Positions 1 through 5,438 of a stretch of 8,776 nt of DNA are shown piece by piece. The stretch lies in contig JAGGTT010000010.1 in the NCBI GenBank assembly GCA_021163565.1, positions 1-8,776 on the forward strand, in the 5' to 3' direction. The stretch's first letter is position 1. Every line of letters starts with the position of its first letter. Both the position numbers and the translations under genes were made by a program. This stretch comes from Candidatus Tharpella sp. (GTDB lineage: Bacteria > Desulfobacterota > Anaeroferrophillalia > Anaeroferrophillales > Tharpellaceae). The notes beneath the pieces are model-generated. The model ran no database searches and was not told the DNA's origin. It was given only the letters and a program-made list of their open reading frames with translations.

Positions 1-480
1 CCTGTCAAGATCAGATATTACGTAATTTTATTAAAGGTGTGCAGCATAAATACCGCCCTAACCTTTAAGTGAAAATAAGGGGGCGGAAGCCAATATCCCC
101 GCGTTGATCTTTTATTGATATGACCGGCGCTGGAAGTTGTCTCGGCATGGGCGCTATTTCGCAATTTAAATGGGGTCGCAATTTAAATGGGGAATTTAAA
201 TGGTAATTTAAATCGAATTTAAATGGGGTCGGAGTAAAATTAAATTGTAGCCACTTTTCCTGCAACAGTTTTATCGGCAAGGAAGCACCGAACAAAAGCA
301 TTCATCCGACCGCGAATAGCCGCCCGTTTTTTTCTTTGGGCATCTTGGCGCGGCGGCTGATGCAGGTCGTTGGAAAGCCTTAGTACCTGATCAGGCCGAA
401 CCTTCACATTTAATCAACTTATCAATTCAAATACTTTCTTCATCCTTGACATTCCGTCTCTTTTATGCGACAGTTATTCT
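1..480. other. AT-rich intergenic stretch, no convincing gene
   Basis: No recognisable gene is seen here apart from the short tandem repeat listed separately. Two plus-strand frames run open from the window edge and stop at about 68 and 72. Either could be the last 21-23 codons of a gene that begins outside the window, but neither is recognisable. On the minus strand a GTG-initiated frame (407 down to 240, 55 codons, rich in Arg/Lys) ends inside the repeat and resembles no family I know, so I do not call it. A TTGACA hexamer at 446-451 lies upstream of the toxin remnant but has no -10 box at a normal distance. Confidence 0.5.
163..246. repeat. Five-copy AATTTAAAT tandem repeat with degenerate spacers
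   Basis: AATTTAAAT occurs five times in a row, starting at 163, 180, 193, 205 and 216, so the spacing shrinks from 17 to 13, 12 and 11 nt. The first and last copies continue as GGGGTCG; the middle copies keep progressively less of this tail. The core ATTTAAAT is itself a palindrome. The last copy is followed by GAGTAAAATTAAATT, which forms an imperfect inverted repeat with it (216-246). The pattern suggests slippage-type amplification of part of a longer dispersed element. No protein reading or known regulator site explains it. Confidence 0.75.
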
Positions 481-770
481 ATGAAATTTGAAATCAAAAC
501 AACCAGTATCTTTGATCAATGGCTAAGTGGATTGAAAGACAAAGTGGCTGTTAACCGAATAATGGCGAGAATTTACCGTATGGAACAGGGGAATATGGGT
601 GACGTAAAAAACCCTTGGCCAAAACTTGTTTGAAATGCGTTTTTTCTTTAGTTCTGGCTATCGGATTTACTACAACAATCCAGGGCAAAACGGTTATTAT
701 TCTGCTTTGCGGTGGAAACAAGTCTACACAGAAAGATGACATCGAAAAAGCGAAAAAAATTATGGGGTGA
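481..770 (+). pseudogene. RelE/HigB-like addiction-module toxin (HI1419 family), frameshifted
   Basis: This is the toxin half of a toxin-first TA module; family members are ribosome-associated mRNA interferases of the RelE/ParE fold (known for the family). The family sequence is spread over three frames. The N-terminal part is in the ATG frame from 481 (WLSGLKDK, then NMGDVK) and stops at 631-633. The middle part (LGQNLFEMRFFFSSGYRIYY) is one frame over, at about 612-673. The end (IQGKTVIILLCGGNKSTQKD) is in the third frame, ending at TGA 768-770. Removing one A from the A-run at 606-611 and one A at 674 would restore about 95 residues, normal for the family. The A-run is embedded in A_AAA_AAC, a classic -1 slippery heptamer. 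A single -1 shift there reads openly to 770 but replaces the conserved middle, including GYRIYY, with unrelated residues. I therefore read this as decay or sequencing error, not programmed frameshifting. No clear ribosome binding site precedes the ATG. The antitoxin gene begins 4 nt after the toxin stop. Confidence 0.8.
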
Positions 771-774
771 AAAA

Positions 775-1053
775 ATGACAGTGACAATAAGCGAATGGGA
801 TGCAAGTAAGTTTCTCGACAGTCCTGAAATGATGAAAGAATATCTTCAAGTAATGCTGGAAGAAAATGGTATTGATGGTTTTCAACGTGCCCTTGGTGAT
901 ATTGCTAAGGCTCAGGGCATGAGTGAAATTGCCCGAAAAACCAATCTAAGCCGGCAGAATCTTTACAAAGCCCTAAACCAAGGCAGTTCACCTAAATTTG
1001 AGACTGTCAAAAAGGTGGTAGAGGCCCTTGGTTGTAAACTGGCCGTTGTATAG
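775..1053 (+). CDS. Addiction-module antitoxin, XRE-type HTH (HI1420 family)
   Basis: A 92-residue protein of the 'putative addiction module antidote' family. In this family it binds and neutralises the upstream-encoded RelE-like toxin and represses the shared promoter. The N-terminal third (EWDASKFLDSPEMMKEYL) is the usual toxin-contact region. A Cro/C1-type helix-turn-helix lies at about residues 48-66 (GMSEIARKTNLSRQNLYKAL), followed by the typical end FETVKKVVEALGCKL. I chose the ATG at 775 because GGGGTG (764-769) is a reasonable ribosome binding site and the family starts here. The frame stays open upstream to an ATG at 712, but those extra residues are the toxin gene read out of frame. 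The reading frame is intact while its toxin gene is broken, so this may be an orphan antitoxin that still represses or cross-neutralises. The next TA pair starts 30 nt downstream. Confidence 0.88.
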   Translation: MTVTISEWDASKFLDSPEMMKEYLQVMLEENGIDGFQRALGDIAKAQGMSEIARKTNLSRQNLYKALNQGSSPKFETVKKVVEALGCKLAVV

Positions 1054-1067
1054 CTCAGAAAAGAATT

Positions 1068-1074
1068 GAAGAGG
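1068..1074 (+). promoter_or_regulatory. Ribosome binding site deciding the mntA start
   Basis: GAAGAGG lies 9 nt before the ATG at 1084. A TTG at 1066 would also keep the frame open, but it overlaps this site and has no binding site of its own, so the ATG is preferred. Confidence 0.6.
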
Positions 1075-1083
1075 TCTCTAATC

Positions 1084-1371
1084 ATGATTAAGGCAACCTT
1101 ACAACAATATACACCGTCCATTCTTAAAATTGCGGATCGGTATGGAGCGAGAAAAATTCGGGTTTTCGGCTCCTTTGCCGATGGTAATGTCGATGATAAC
1201 AGTGATCTCGACCTTTTGGTCGACCTTGAACAAGGGCGCGACCTCCTTGATCTGATCGGGTTCAAACAAGAGCTTGAGGAGCGTATCAGTCGTAGGGTGG
1301 ATGTGGTGACGGAAAAGGGGCTTAGTCCTTACCTGCGTAAAACTATTCTCAGTCAGGCAAGACCGCTATGA
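1084..1371 (+). CDS. mntA: MntA-type nucleotidyltransferase antitoxin
   Basis: A 95-residue minimal nucleotidyltransferase. In the characterised Shewanella system MntA neutralises its HEPN partner by transferring AMP units onto a tyrosine of the toxin (established knowledge). The catalytic signature is complete: Gly29-Ser30, ten residues, then Asp41-x-Asp43, exactly the GSX10DXD pattern. The third carboxylate is probably Asp73 in RRVDVVT. The segment before it (RYGARKIRVFGSF) is the usual first strand and helix of the fold. The usual GSFARGE is GSFADGN here, a common kind of variation. The stop codon overlaps the start of hepT by 4 bp (ATGA), so translation is probably coupled. The gene sits 30 nt after the HI1420-type antitoxin, so both TA units may share a transcript. 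Confidence 0.92.
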   Translation: MIKATLQQYTPSILKIADRYGARKIRVFGSFADGNVDDNSDLDLLVDLEQGRDLLDLIGFKQELEERISRRVDVVTEKGLSPYLRKTILSQARPL

Positions 1372-1694
1372 AAGATGACTTGGTTTACCTGCGTCACATA
1401 GTTGGCGCTATCAAGGATATCGAGGCCTATACCGTAGATGGCCGTGAGGAGTTTTTTGCAACAAAAATGATTCAGGACGCAGTGATCAGAAACCTCGAGA
1501 TTATCGGTGAAGCAGTCAAGAATCTCAGCCCACCCTTCCGTAGTGAGCATCCCGATGTCCCATGGAAACAAATTTCCGGGTTGCGCGATGTTCTTATTCA
1601 CCATTACTTCGGCGTGGACATTGGCAGTGTCTGGCTGGTTGTGGAGGGCCGTTTGCCTGGCTTATTGCAACGCCTGGAAACATTGCTTGCGTAA
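1368..1694 (+). CDS. hepT: HepT-like HEPN-domain RNase toxin (DUF86)
   Basis: A 108-residue HEPN/DUF86 protein, full length for the family. HepT toxins are dimeric RNases; in the Shewanella system the tyrosine of the RX4HXY motif is AMPylated by MntA, which blocks activity. That motif is present as Arg73-DVLI-His78-His-Tyr80, so both the catalytic pair and the modification site look intact. The N-terminal helices (LRHIVGAIKDIEAY) and the central helix (DAVIRNLEIIGEAVKNL) are typical. The start ATG overlaps the mntA stop. This is the only TA module in the window that looks fully functional. I see no frame damage. Confidence 0.93.
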   Translation: MKDDLVYLRHIVGAIKDIEAYTVDGREEFFATKMIQDAVIRNLEIIGEAVKNLSPPFRSEHPDVPWKQISGLRDVLIHHYFGVDIGSVWLVVEGRLPGLLQRLETLLA

Positions 1695-1696
1695 GC

Positions 1697-1778
1697 GGAG
1701 TATTCCCCTCCTTGCTTCGGGTAAAGCCGGACAGTCTTTTGATATTCCCGGGTTGAGAGGGGAGGGACAGCATACTCC
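1697..1778. repeat. Imperfect inverted repeat after hepT
   Basis: GGAGTAT at 1697-1703 is the exact reverse complement of ATACTCC at 1772-1778. Just inside, TCCCCT (1704-1709) matches AGGGGA (1758-1763), with an eight-base unpaired stretch on the right side. The whole is about 82 bp. It begins three bases after the hepT stop and ends where recognisable TrmO coding sequence begins. There is no U-run, so it is not a standard terminator. It could be a small mobile element with terminal repeats or chance pairing. Confidence 0.35.
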
Positions 1779-1897
1779 TTCTCGACATCAAGCCGTATGT
1801 ACCGAAATTCGATGACCAGATCAAGGTCAGAACAGGCTGGCTTGAGCGAACCAGTAAGACCGTGGCCACCAGGAAAGCAGATGACAGATTCAGATAG
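1757..1897 (+). pseudogene. C-terminal remnant of TsaA/TrmO-type tRNA methyltransferase
   Basis: An open frame ending at TAG 1895-1897 encodes LLLDIKPYVPKFDDQIKVRT followed by GWLER and a basic tail. LDIKPYVP, a short spacer and GWLE are the hallmark C-terminus of the TsaA/TrmO (YaeB, UPF0066) family, which N6-methylates t6A37 of a threonine tRNA using S-adenosylmethionine. Family resemblance starts at about 1766-1781; upstream the frame hits a stop at 1754-1756. The SAM-binding N-terminal domain is absent from the window, both directly upstream and in the first 480 bases. I infer that the TA block or an associated rearrangement removed or separated the rest of the gene. The remnant alone cannot be an enzyme. 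Confidence 0.72.
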
Positions 1898-1909
1898 GAC
1901 GGCGCGAGT

Positions 1910-1973
1910 CTAACGCAACAATTGGGGACTTGTGCCCTTTAGGGTGAAAAGGCAATTTTTCGAGGTACCCTAA
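1910..1973 (-). repeat. Dispersed repeat copy, half-element (GGGTACCTCGAAAAATT core)
   Basis: Read on the minus strand from 1970, this begins GGGTACCTCGAAAAATTGCC and runs to CAATTGTTGCGTTAG. It aligns with 8511-8553: 24 of 25 bases match in the first block and 16 of 18 in the second. An 18-nt insertion (1928-1945, containing CCCTAAAGGG) sits between the blocks in this copy. The copy lies between two converging features, the TrmO remnant and the AMMECR1 gene, and abuts or overlaps the AMMECR1 stop codon. Confidence 0.8.
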
Positions 1974-2527
1974 AAAATATCGGCCGAAAAGATGAACAGA
2001 TGGCATCCGGAACGGCGCCAGCAATCTGAAGCAAGACCGGCTTTCATACAGGTGTGGGCTAAAAATTCCTCGCGGTTCCAACCCTGTTCAACCGGGACCT
2101 GGGGCAGCAGCAGTCCGGATGAGCTGCCGTGTCGAATCAGTAAACCGTCCCGGCCGACCTCGATAATCTCAGGATCATCAATCTCGCGCAGAGGGGTTAA
2201 AACCGAGATCTCAATCTCCAGTTCAGGGAGCTCCGCAATATCCAGCTGCGGAAACCGGGGGTCATCAAATGCCGCCGCCAGGGCCATCTCCCGCACCGTC
2301 TGATAGAGCGGTTTCCAGGCTTCAATATAACCGATACAGCCGCGCAATTTCCCCCTCTTTTTAAGGGTCACAAAACCACCGCGTTTCTCCTGCAGAATGG
2401 CACTCTCCGGCACATCATCCGGCAATGCTTCACGACCGAGCCGCGCTTTAATAGTCTCTTCAACCTGATTCCGCAGATACTCTTTCTCTTCGGCACTGAG
2501 ACCGAAATCATTCTCTTTTTGACTCAT
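1970..2527 (-). CDS. AMMECR1-domain protein (AmmeMemoRadiSam system protein A)
   Basis: A 185-residue AMMECR1 protein, normal length. The family's six-residue signature LRGCIG is at residues 61-66, preceded by GGFVTLKKRGK and followed by the conserved block AAFDDPRFPQL and by ELEIEISVLTPL. The near-terminal GLLLPQVPVEQGW is also typical. Biochemical function is not established; the conserved Cys64 in LRGCIG suggests catalysis or metal/ligand binding. The start at 2527 has GGAG eight bases upstream. It lies 15 nt after the Memo-family gene, and this pairing is the known AmmeMemoRadiSam association. The radical SAM member is not next to it: downstream lie the dispersed repeat and the TrmO remnant. 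The stop codon TAG reads directly into the repeat core GGGTACC. Confidence 0.92.
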   Translation of the reverse strand: MSQKENDFGLSAEEKEYLRNQVEETIKARLGREALPDDVPESAILQEKRGGFVTLKKRGKLRGCIGYIEAWKPLYQTVREMALAAAFDDPRFPQLDIAELPELEIEISVLTPLREIDDPEIIEVGRDGLLIRHGSSSGLLLPQVPVEQGWNREEFLAHTCMKAGLASDCWRRSGCHLFIFSADIF

Positions 2528-2542
2528 AAATTCAACTCCAGA

Positions 2543-3361
2543 TCAATAGAGGGCTGCGGCCAGATAGCCGACCACCCGGTCATTATCACCGCTGACCATG
2601 CCGGAATGACGATAGGTCAGAATTTCTGCCCGCCGGGCTCGCAGTTTCAAAGCGGCCTGCATTACGGTTAGAAGCGGCCCGGCCCCGCAGGCCTCAGCCT
2701 TACGATTTTCTATCAGAGACCAGAAGGCCGCAGGATCAAAGGCTGCCACCGCATCCACTATCTGCCGATCCAGAAATTCGGCAGTTTCGGCGTCATGAAA
2801 ATGGGAAAGGTCAGTACTGGCAATCAGCAGCAGACGCCGGTTACGGGCCAGATCTGCGATAATTTCCGCCAGATTTTCAGCCATACCCCAACTCTGCTCT
2901 CCTAAAATCAGCGGCAGCATCATAAAATCACCGAGTACCACCTGCAGAAATGGCAGCTGTACCTCTAAAGAGTGTTCCTGACGGTGGGCTTCGGCAATAA
3001 AATTGATCGCCGGATATTGCGCGATCAGACTTTCGCCCAACTCACAGTCAACCTTAACCTCACCTAAAGGAGTCTCATAGTTGCCGATGCTGTAAATTGA
3101 AGCTCCGGTAAAATAGTGGTGATGGGAAGGAGCCAGGATAACCACCAGATCAAATTCTTCGCCTGCAACCAGCCGGTAGGCATCCGCCGCGACCGCCCCG
3201 GAATAGTAATAGCCGGCATGGGGCACAATCAAAGCCTTCGGCTTAATTTCGGCCCCGGCAGGAGGGTGCTTCTGACTTAAATAACCTTCAATATCACGCC
3301 GGAGCAGATCCGGAGATCCGGGGTAAAAACTGCCGGCAACCGCCGGCACACGTGTAATCAT
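2543..3361 (-). CDS. Memo-family protein (AmmeMemoRadiSam system protein B)
   Basis: A 272-residue protein of the Memo family, whose fold is related to class III extradiol (LigB-type) non-haem iron dioxygenases. It opens with the family's RVPAVAGSFYP. Likely metal or active-site positions are His48 (VPHAGYYYSG), His80-82 (APSHHHY), the HRQEHSLEVQLPFLQ block at 126-140, STDLSHF at 182-188, and Cys225 in ACGAGP. In human MEMO1 the equivalent His, His and Cys bind copper or iron; a redox role here is inference. I chose the ATG at 3361 because GGAGGG sits just upstream. A GTG at 3376 is in frame, but its first codons are that binding site. The gene is probably cotranscribed with AMMECR1 downstream and the hydrolase 52 nt upstream. 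Confidence 0.9.
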   Translation of the reverse strand: MITRVPAVAGSFYPGSPDLLRRDIEGYLSQKHPPAGAEIKPKALIVPHAGYYYSGAVAADAYRLVAGEEFDLVVILAPSHHHYFTGASIYSIGNYETPLGEVKVDCELGESLIAQYPAINFIAEAHRQEHSLEVQLPFLQVVLGDFMMLPLILGEQSWGMAENLAEIIADLARNRRLLLIASTDLSHFHDAETAEFLDRQIVDAVAAFDPAAFWSLIENRKAEACGAGPLLTVMQAALKLRARRAEILTYRHSGMVSGDNDRVVGYLAAALY

Positions 3362-3365
3362 ACGA

Positions 3366-3372
3366 CCCTCCA
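3366..3372 (-). promoter_or_regulatory. Shine-Dalgarno site fixing the Memo start
   Basis: On the minus strand TGGAGGG stands 4 nt before the ATG at 3361. It would be coding sequence if the in-frame GTG at 3376 were used, which argues for the shorter protein. Confidence 0.7.
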
Positions 3373-3413
3373 ACACAGCTGAATGATACTACGAAATATA
3401 TATTCAAAAAAAA

Positions 3414-4202
3414 TTATCCCTGACATCGGGCAAGAAAGTCACTTAAAACCCGGTTAAAAACCTCGGGCTGATCAACCGGAGTTCCGTGGCGACTGTCCTT
3501 GATCACCAACAATTCAGCATTTTTGACCAGATCAACAATTGAGGCTTTGGCTGAAAGTGGTATATAGTCGTACTCGGCCGCAACTACCAGGAGCGGGATA
3601 TCAAGTTTATCCAGTTTATCGGTGACACTCCAGCCGATTACAGCTTGGAGTGCGGCGCGATAGGAGGCCGGGTCATTTTCAGCCCAGCGCTCGACAAAAA
3701 GTTCTCTGATTGACTGCTGTGACGACTTCGGAAAAAGCCTTTTAGCCAACAGTTTACCCAAATACCGCATACCTAGCAGGGCCGCAACCGTAAGCCGGAG
3801 TTTAAGTTCAAAGCGCTCTTTCAGAGTTCTGACTGGAACTTCGGAAACCGTATTAACCAGCACCAGACTTTTCACCAGCTCCGGCGAATCGAGTGCCAGT
3901 TGCAGAGCCACCATACCGCCTAATGAAATCCCGACCAGACACACCGGTTCAAGTTTCAGTTCCTTAATTAAAGCGGCCGTATCCTGCGCCAGAAGTTGCA
4001 TACTATACGGCCCGGCCGGCTTATCCGAGCGCCCGTGACCGCGCAGATCAAAAACCAGCGTCTTGAAACTGCCGGCGAAGTATGCAACCTGATATTCCCA
4101 GTCACGGCTTGAAGATCCGAGCCCGTGGATAAAAATCAGCGGTTCGCCCTGCCCGCTCATCTCATAATAGAGATCAATATCACCTACCCGGATTCTGGCC
4201 AC
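3414..4202 (-). CDS. Alpha/beta hydrolase, substrate unknown
   Basis: A 262-residue single-domain alpha/beta hydrolase without signal peptide or membrane segment, so cytoplasmic. The catalytic triad is visible: Ser93 in GISLGG (nucleophile elbow), Asp212 in AAEYDYIP, and His239 in DSRHGTP. The oxyanion-hole motif is HGLGSSSRDW (26-35), followed by FDLRGHGRSDKP. A helical cap occupies about residues 120-190. The overall pattern resembles 3-oxoadipate enol-lactonase and related esterases, but nothing in the sequence fixes the substrate. The start is GTG at 4202; an in-frame TAA lies three codons upstream, so no longer protein is possible. AAGAGG is very close to the start (2 nt), while GGGG sits at a more normal distance. 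The gene lies 71 nt after tyrA and 52 nt before the Memo gene, in the same direction. Confidence 0.9.
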   Translation of the reverse strand: MARIRVGDIDLYYEMSGQGEPLIFIHGLGSSSRDWEYQVAYFAGSFKTLVFDLRGHGRSDKPAGPYSMQLLAQDTAALIKELKLEPVCLVGISLGGMVALQLALDSPELVKSLVLVNTVSEVPVRTLKERFELKLRLTVAALLGMRYLGKLLAKRLFPKSSQQSIRELFVERWAENDPASYRAALQAVIGWSVTDKLDKLDIPLLVVAAEYDYIPLSAKASIVDLVKNAELLVIKDSRHGTPVDQPEVFNRVLSDFLARCQG

Positions 4203-4273
4203 AACCTCTTACCCCAGGCTAAAATTATCAAAAAATCCCCTTAAATCCCAACTCCCCGGCGAAAATCCAAGCC

Positions 4274-5428
4274 CTAAAACCGTTCAATCAGCTTATTAAT
4301 CATATAGCCGCTCTCACGGATGGCCTGGTCACTGAATGGGCCGAACCAGGTGGCAATTTTATTAAATTCACGAATAAATTTTTCCCGGCCGGAACCGTCA
4401 TCCAAGTCATGTCCGCTGATGATATCAAGGTTATTCTTGACGCTTTCGAGATACTCGCGCAAAAGCTCAAGACGCTCCGGGGTCGCAAATATGATCTCAC
4501 CGTAGAGTTCCGGATCCTGAGCAAAGAGCCGACCGACCATATCAAGCTCAAGCCGGTAGATGGGGCTGGAAAATTCGAGTGTACGCTTAAGATCAATCCG
4601 ATGCTGATAGAGGAAACGACCGAAGGTAAACGTGGCAAAGTGGCGTAAGGCCTGGACTACAGCCATAATCTCATCATGTTCGTCAGCCTCGGAGCGAACG
4701 ATTACCGCGCCCCAGACGGCAAATTGCTCGGCCACCCAGCGGTCTTCAATCCGCTCACGGCCTGGAGTTACAACCACAATCTGACGCTCCATACTCCGGG
4801 TATCAGGACCGAACATCGGGTGCAGTCCCAGAACCGGGCCGGCAAAGTTATCACACATCGCCTTGACACTTAAACTTTTTACACTGGTCAGGTCAGCCAA
4901 GATACACTCTGCCGGCAGATAGGGCGAGATTCTTTCAATAATTGCTACCGTCTTATCAATCGGCACACTGATTAAAGCCAGATCAATATTCTCACAGAGT
5001 TCAGCCACCCGGTCCCAGTCATCAACCTCAAGGATCTCGACCCGGTAACCGGAAGCCTCAAACCAGCGTTTAAAAAGCCGCCCCATTTCACCGGCGCCGC
5101 CGACAATCAGAATGCCGGCACCGGGGCGCACACCGACCCGGGATATCTCCGCCGTCTGCACTGAGCGCGAATAGCGCATTATATTACGGAAAACTTCCTC
5201 CATATAATCGGCATCAAGTCCGACTTTCCGACCGTGGTCACGCCGGGCATCGATCATATCCGCTTCCCGGGCGGGATGGTAAACCGACAACTGATGCTCT
5301 TTCTTAAAGGCAACCACTTCCTCAACCACCTCCTGGCGCCGGGCCAGAAGATCGATCAACTGATGATCAAGATCATCAATCTTATCGCGCAGATGTTTAA
5401 GCTGAGCCTGTTCTTTCTTCACCGACAT
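4274..5428 (-). CDS. tyrA: Bifunctional chorismate mutase / prephenate dehydrogenase (T-protein)
   Basis: A 384-residue fused enzyme converting chorismate to prephenate and then to 4-hydroxyphenylpyruvate with NAD+, the tyrosine branch of aromatic amino acid synthesis. The N-terminal AroQ-type mutase domain (about 1-92) keeps Arg14, Arg31, Lys42, Arg54, Glu55 and Gln91, all offset by three from the E. coli mutase active-site residues. The dehydrogenase domain begins at about residue 103 with the nucleotide-binding GGAGEMG (110-116). It keeps Lys184 (DLTSVKS), His203 (LGLHPMFGPD), the VQALRHFATF block (258-267) and SSPIYRLEL (287-295). Lys184 and His203 correspond to Lys178 and His197 of E. 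coli TyrA. Length and layout match the E. coli protein (373 residues). The start lies 10 nt after the EF-G stop, with TAAGG overlapping that stop, so translation may be coupled. No attenuator or TyrR-like site is apparent. Confidence 0.95.
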   Translation of the reverse strand: MSVKKEQAQLKHLRDKIDDLDHQLIDLLARRQEVVEEVVAFKKEHQLSVYHPAREADMIDARRDHGRKVGLDADYMEEVFRNIMRYSRSVQTAEISRVGVRPGAGILIVGGAGEMGRLFKRWFEASGYRVEILEVDDWDRVAELCENIDLALISVPIDKTVAIIERISPYLPAECILADLTSVKSLSVKAMCDNFAGPVLGLHPMFGPDTRSMERQIVVVTPGRERIEDRWVAEQFAVWGAVIVRSEADEHDEIMAVVQALRHFATFTFGRFLYQHRIDLKRTLEFSSPIYRLELDMVGRLFAQDPELYGEIIFATPERLELLREYLESVKNNLDIISGHDLDDGSGREKFIREFNKIATWFGPFSDQAIRESGYMINKLIERF

Positions 5429-5438
5429 GGATAAAACC

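Noticed and set aside
65..301. Minus-strand 78-codon ATG frame
   Set aside because: It runs through the ATTTAAAT repeat, giving repeated Phe/Lys/Asn-rich sequence with no family resemblance.
318..358. AGCCGCC/GGCGGCT stem
   Set aside because: Only 7 bp with a 27-nt loop and no supporting context.
240..407. Minus-strand GTG frame of 55 codons rich in Arg and Lys
   Set aside because: No recognisable family, no binding site, and it ends inside the tandem repeat; it may be a remnant but cannot be supported.
446..451. TTGACA as -35 box for the toxin-antitoxin operon
   Set aside because: No -10-like hexamer at 15-19 nt, so it is not called as a promoter.
481..770. Programmed -1 frameshifting producing an active toxin
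   Set aside because: The single-shift product loses the conserved central segment ending GYRIYY; two indels explain the family alignment better. Kept only as an alternative in the findings.
551..805. Minus-strand 84-codon frame
   Set aside because: Antisense shadow of the toxin remnant and the antitoxin start; low-complexity Phe/Ser-rich start.
3362..3376. Upstream GTG start for the Memo protein
   Set aside because: Its first codons are the GGAGGG binding site of the downstream ATG.
4203..4273. Regulatory element or terminator between tyrA and the hydrolase gene
   Set aside because: Inspected for inverted repeats and U-runs; nothing convincing beyond short A/T stretches.
4409..4648. Plus-strand 79-codon frame within tyrA
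   Set aside because: Antisense of a well-supported gene with no motif of its own.
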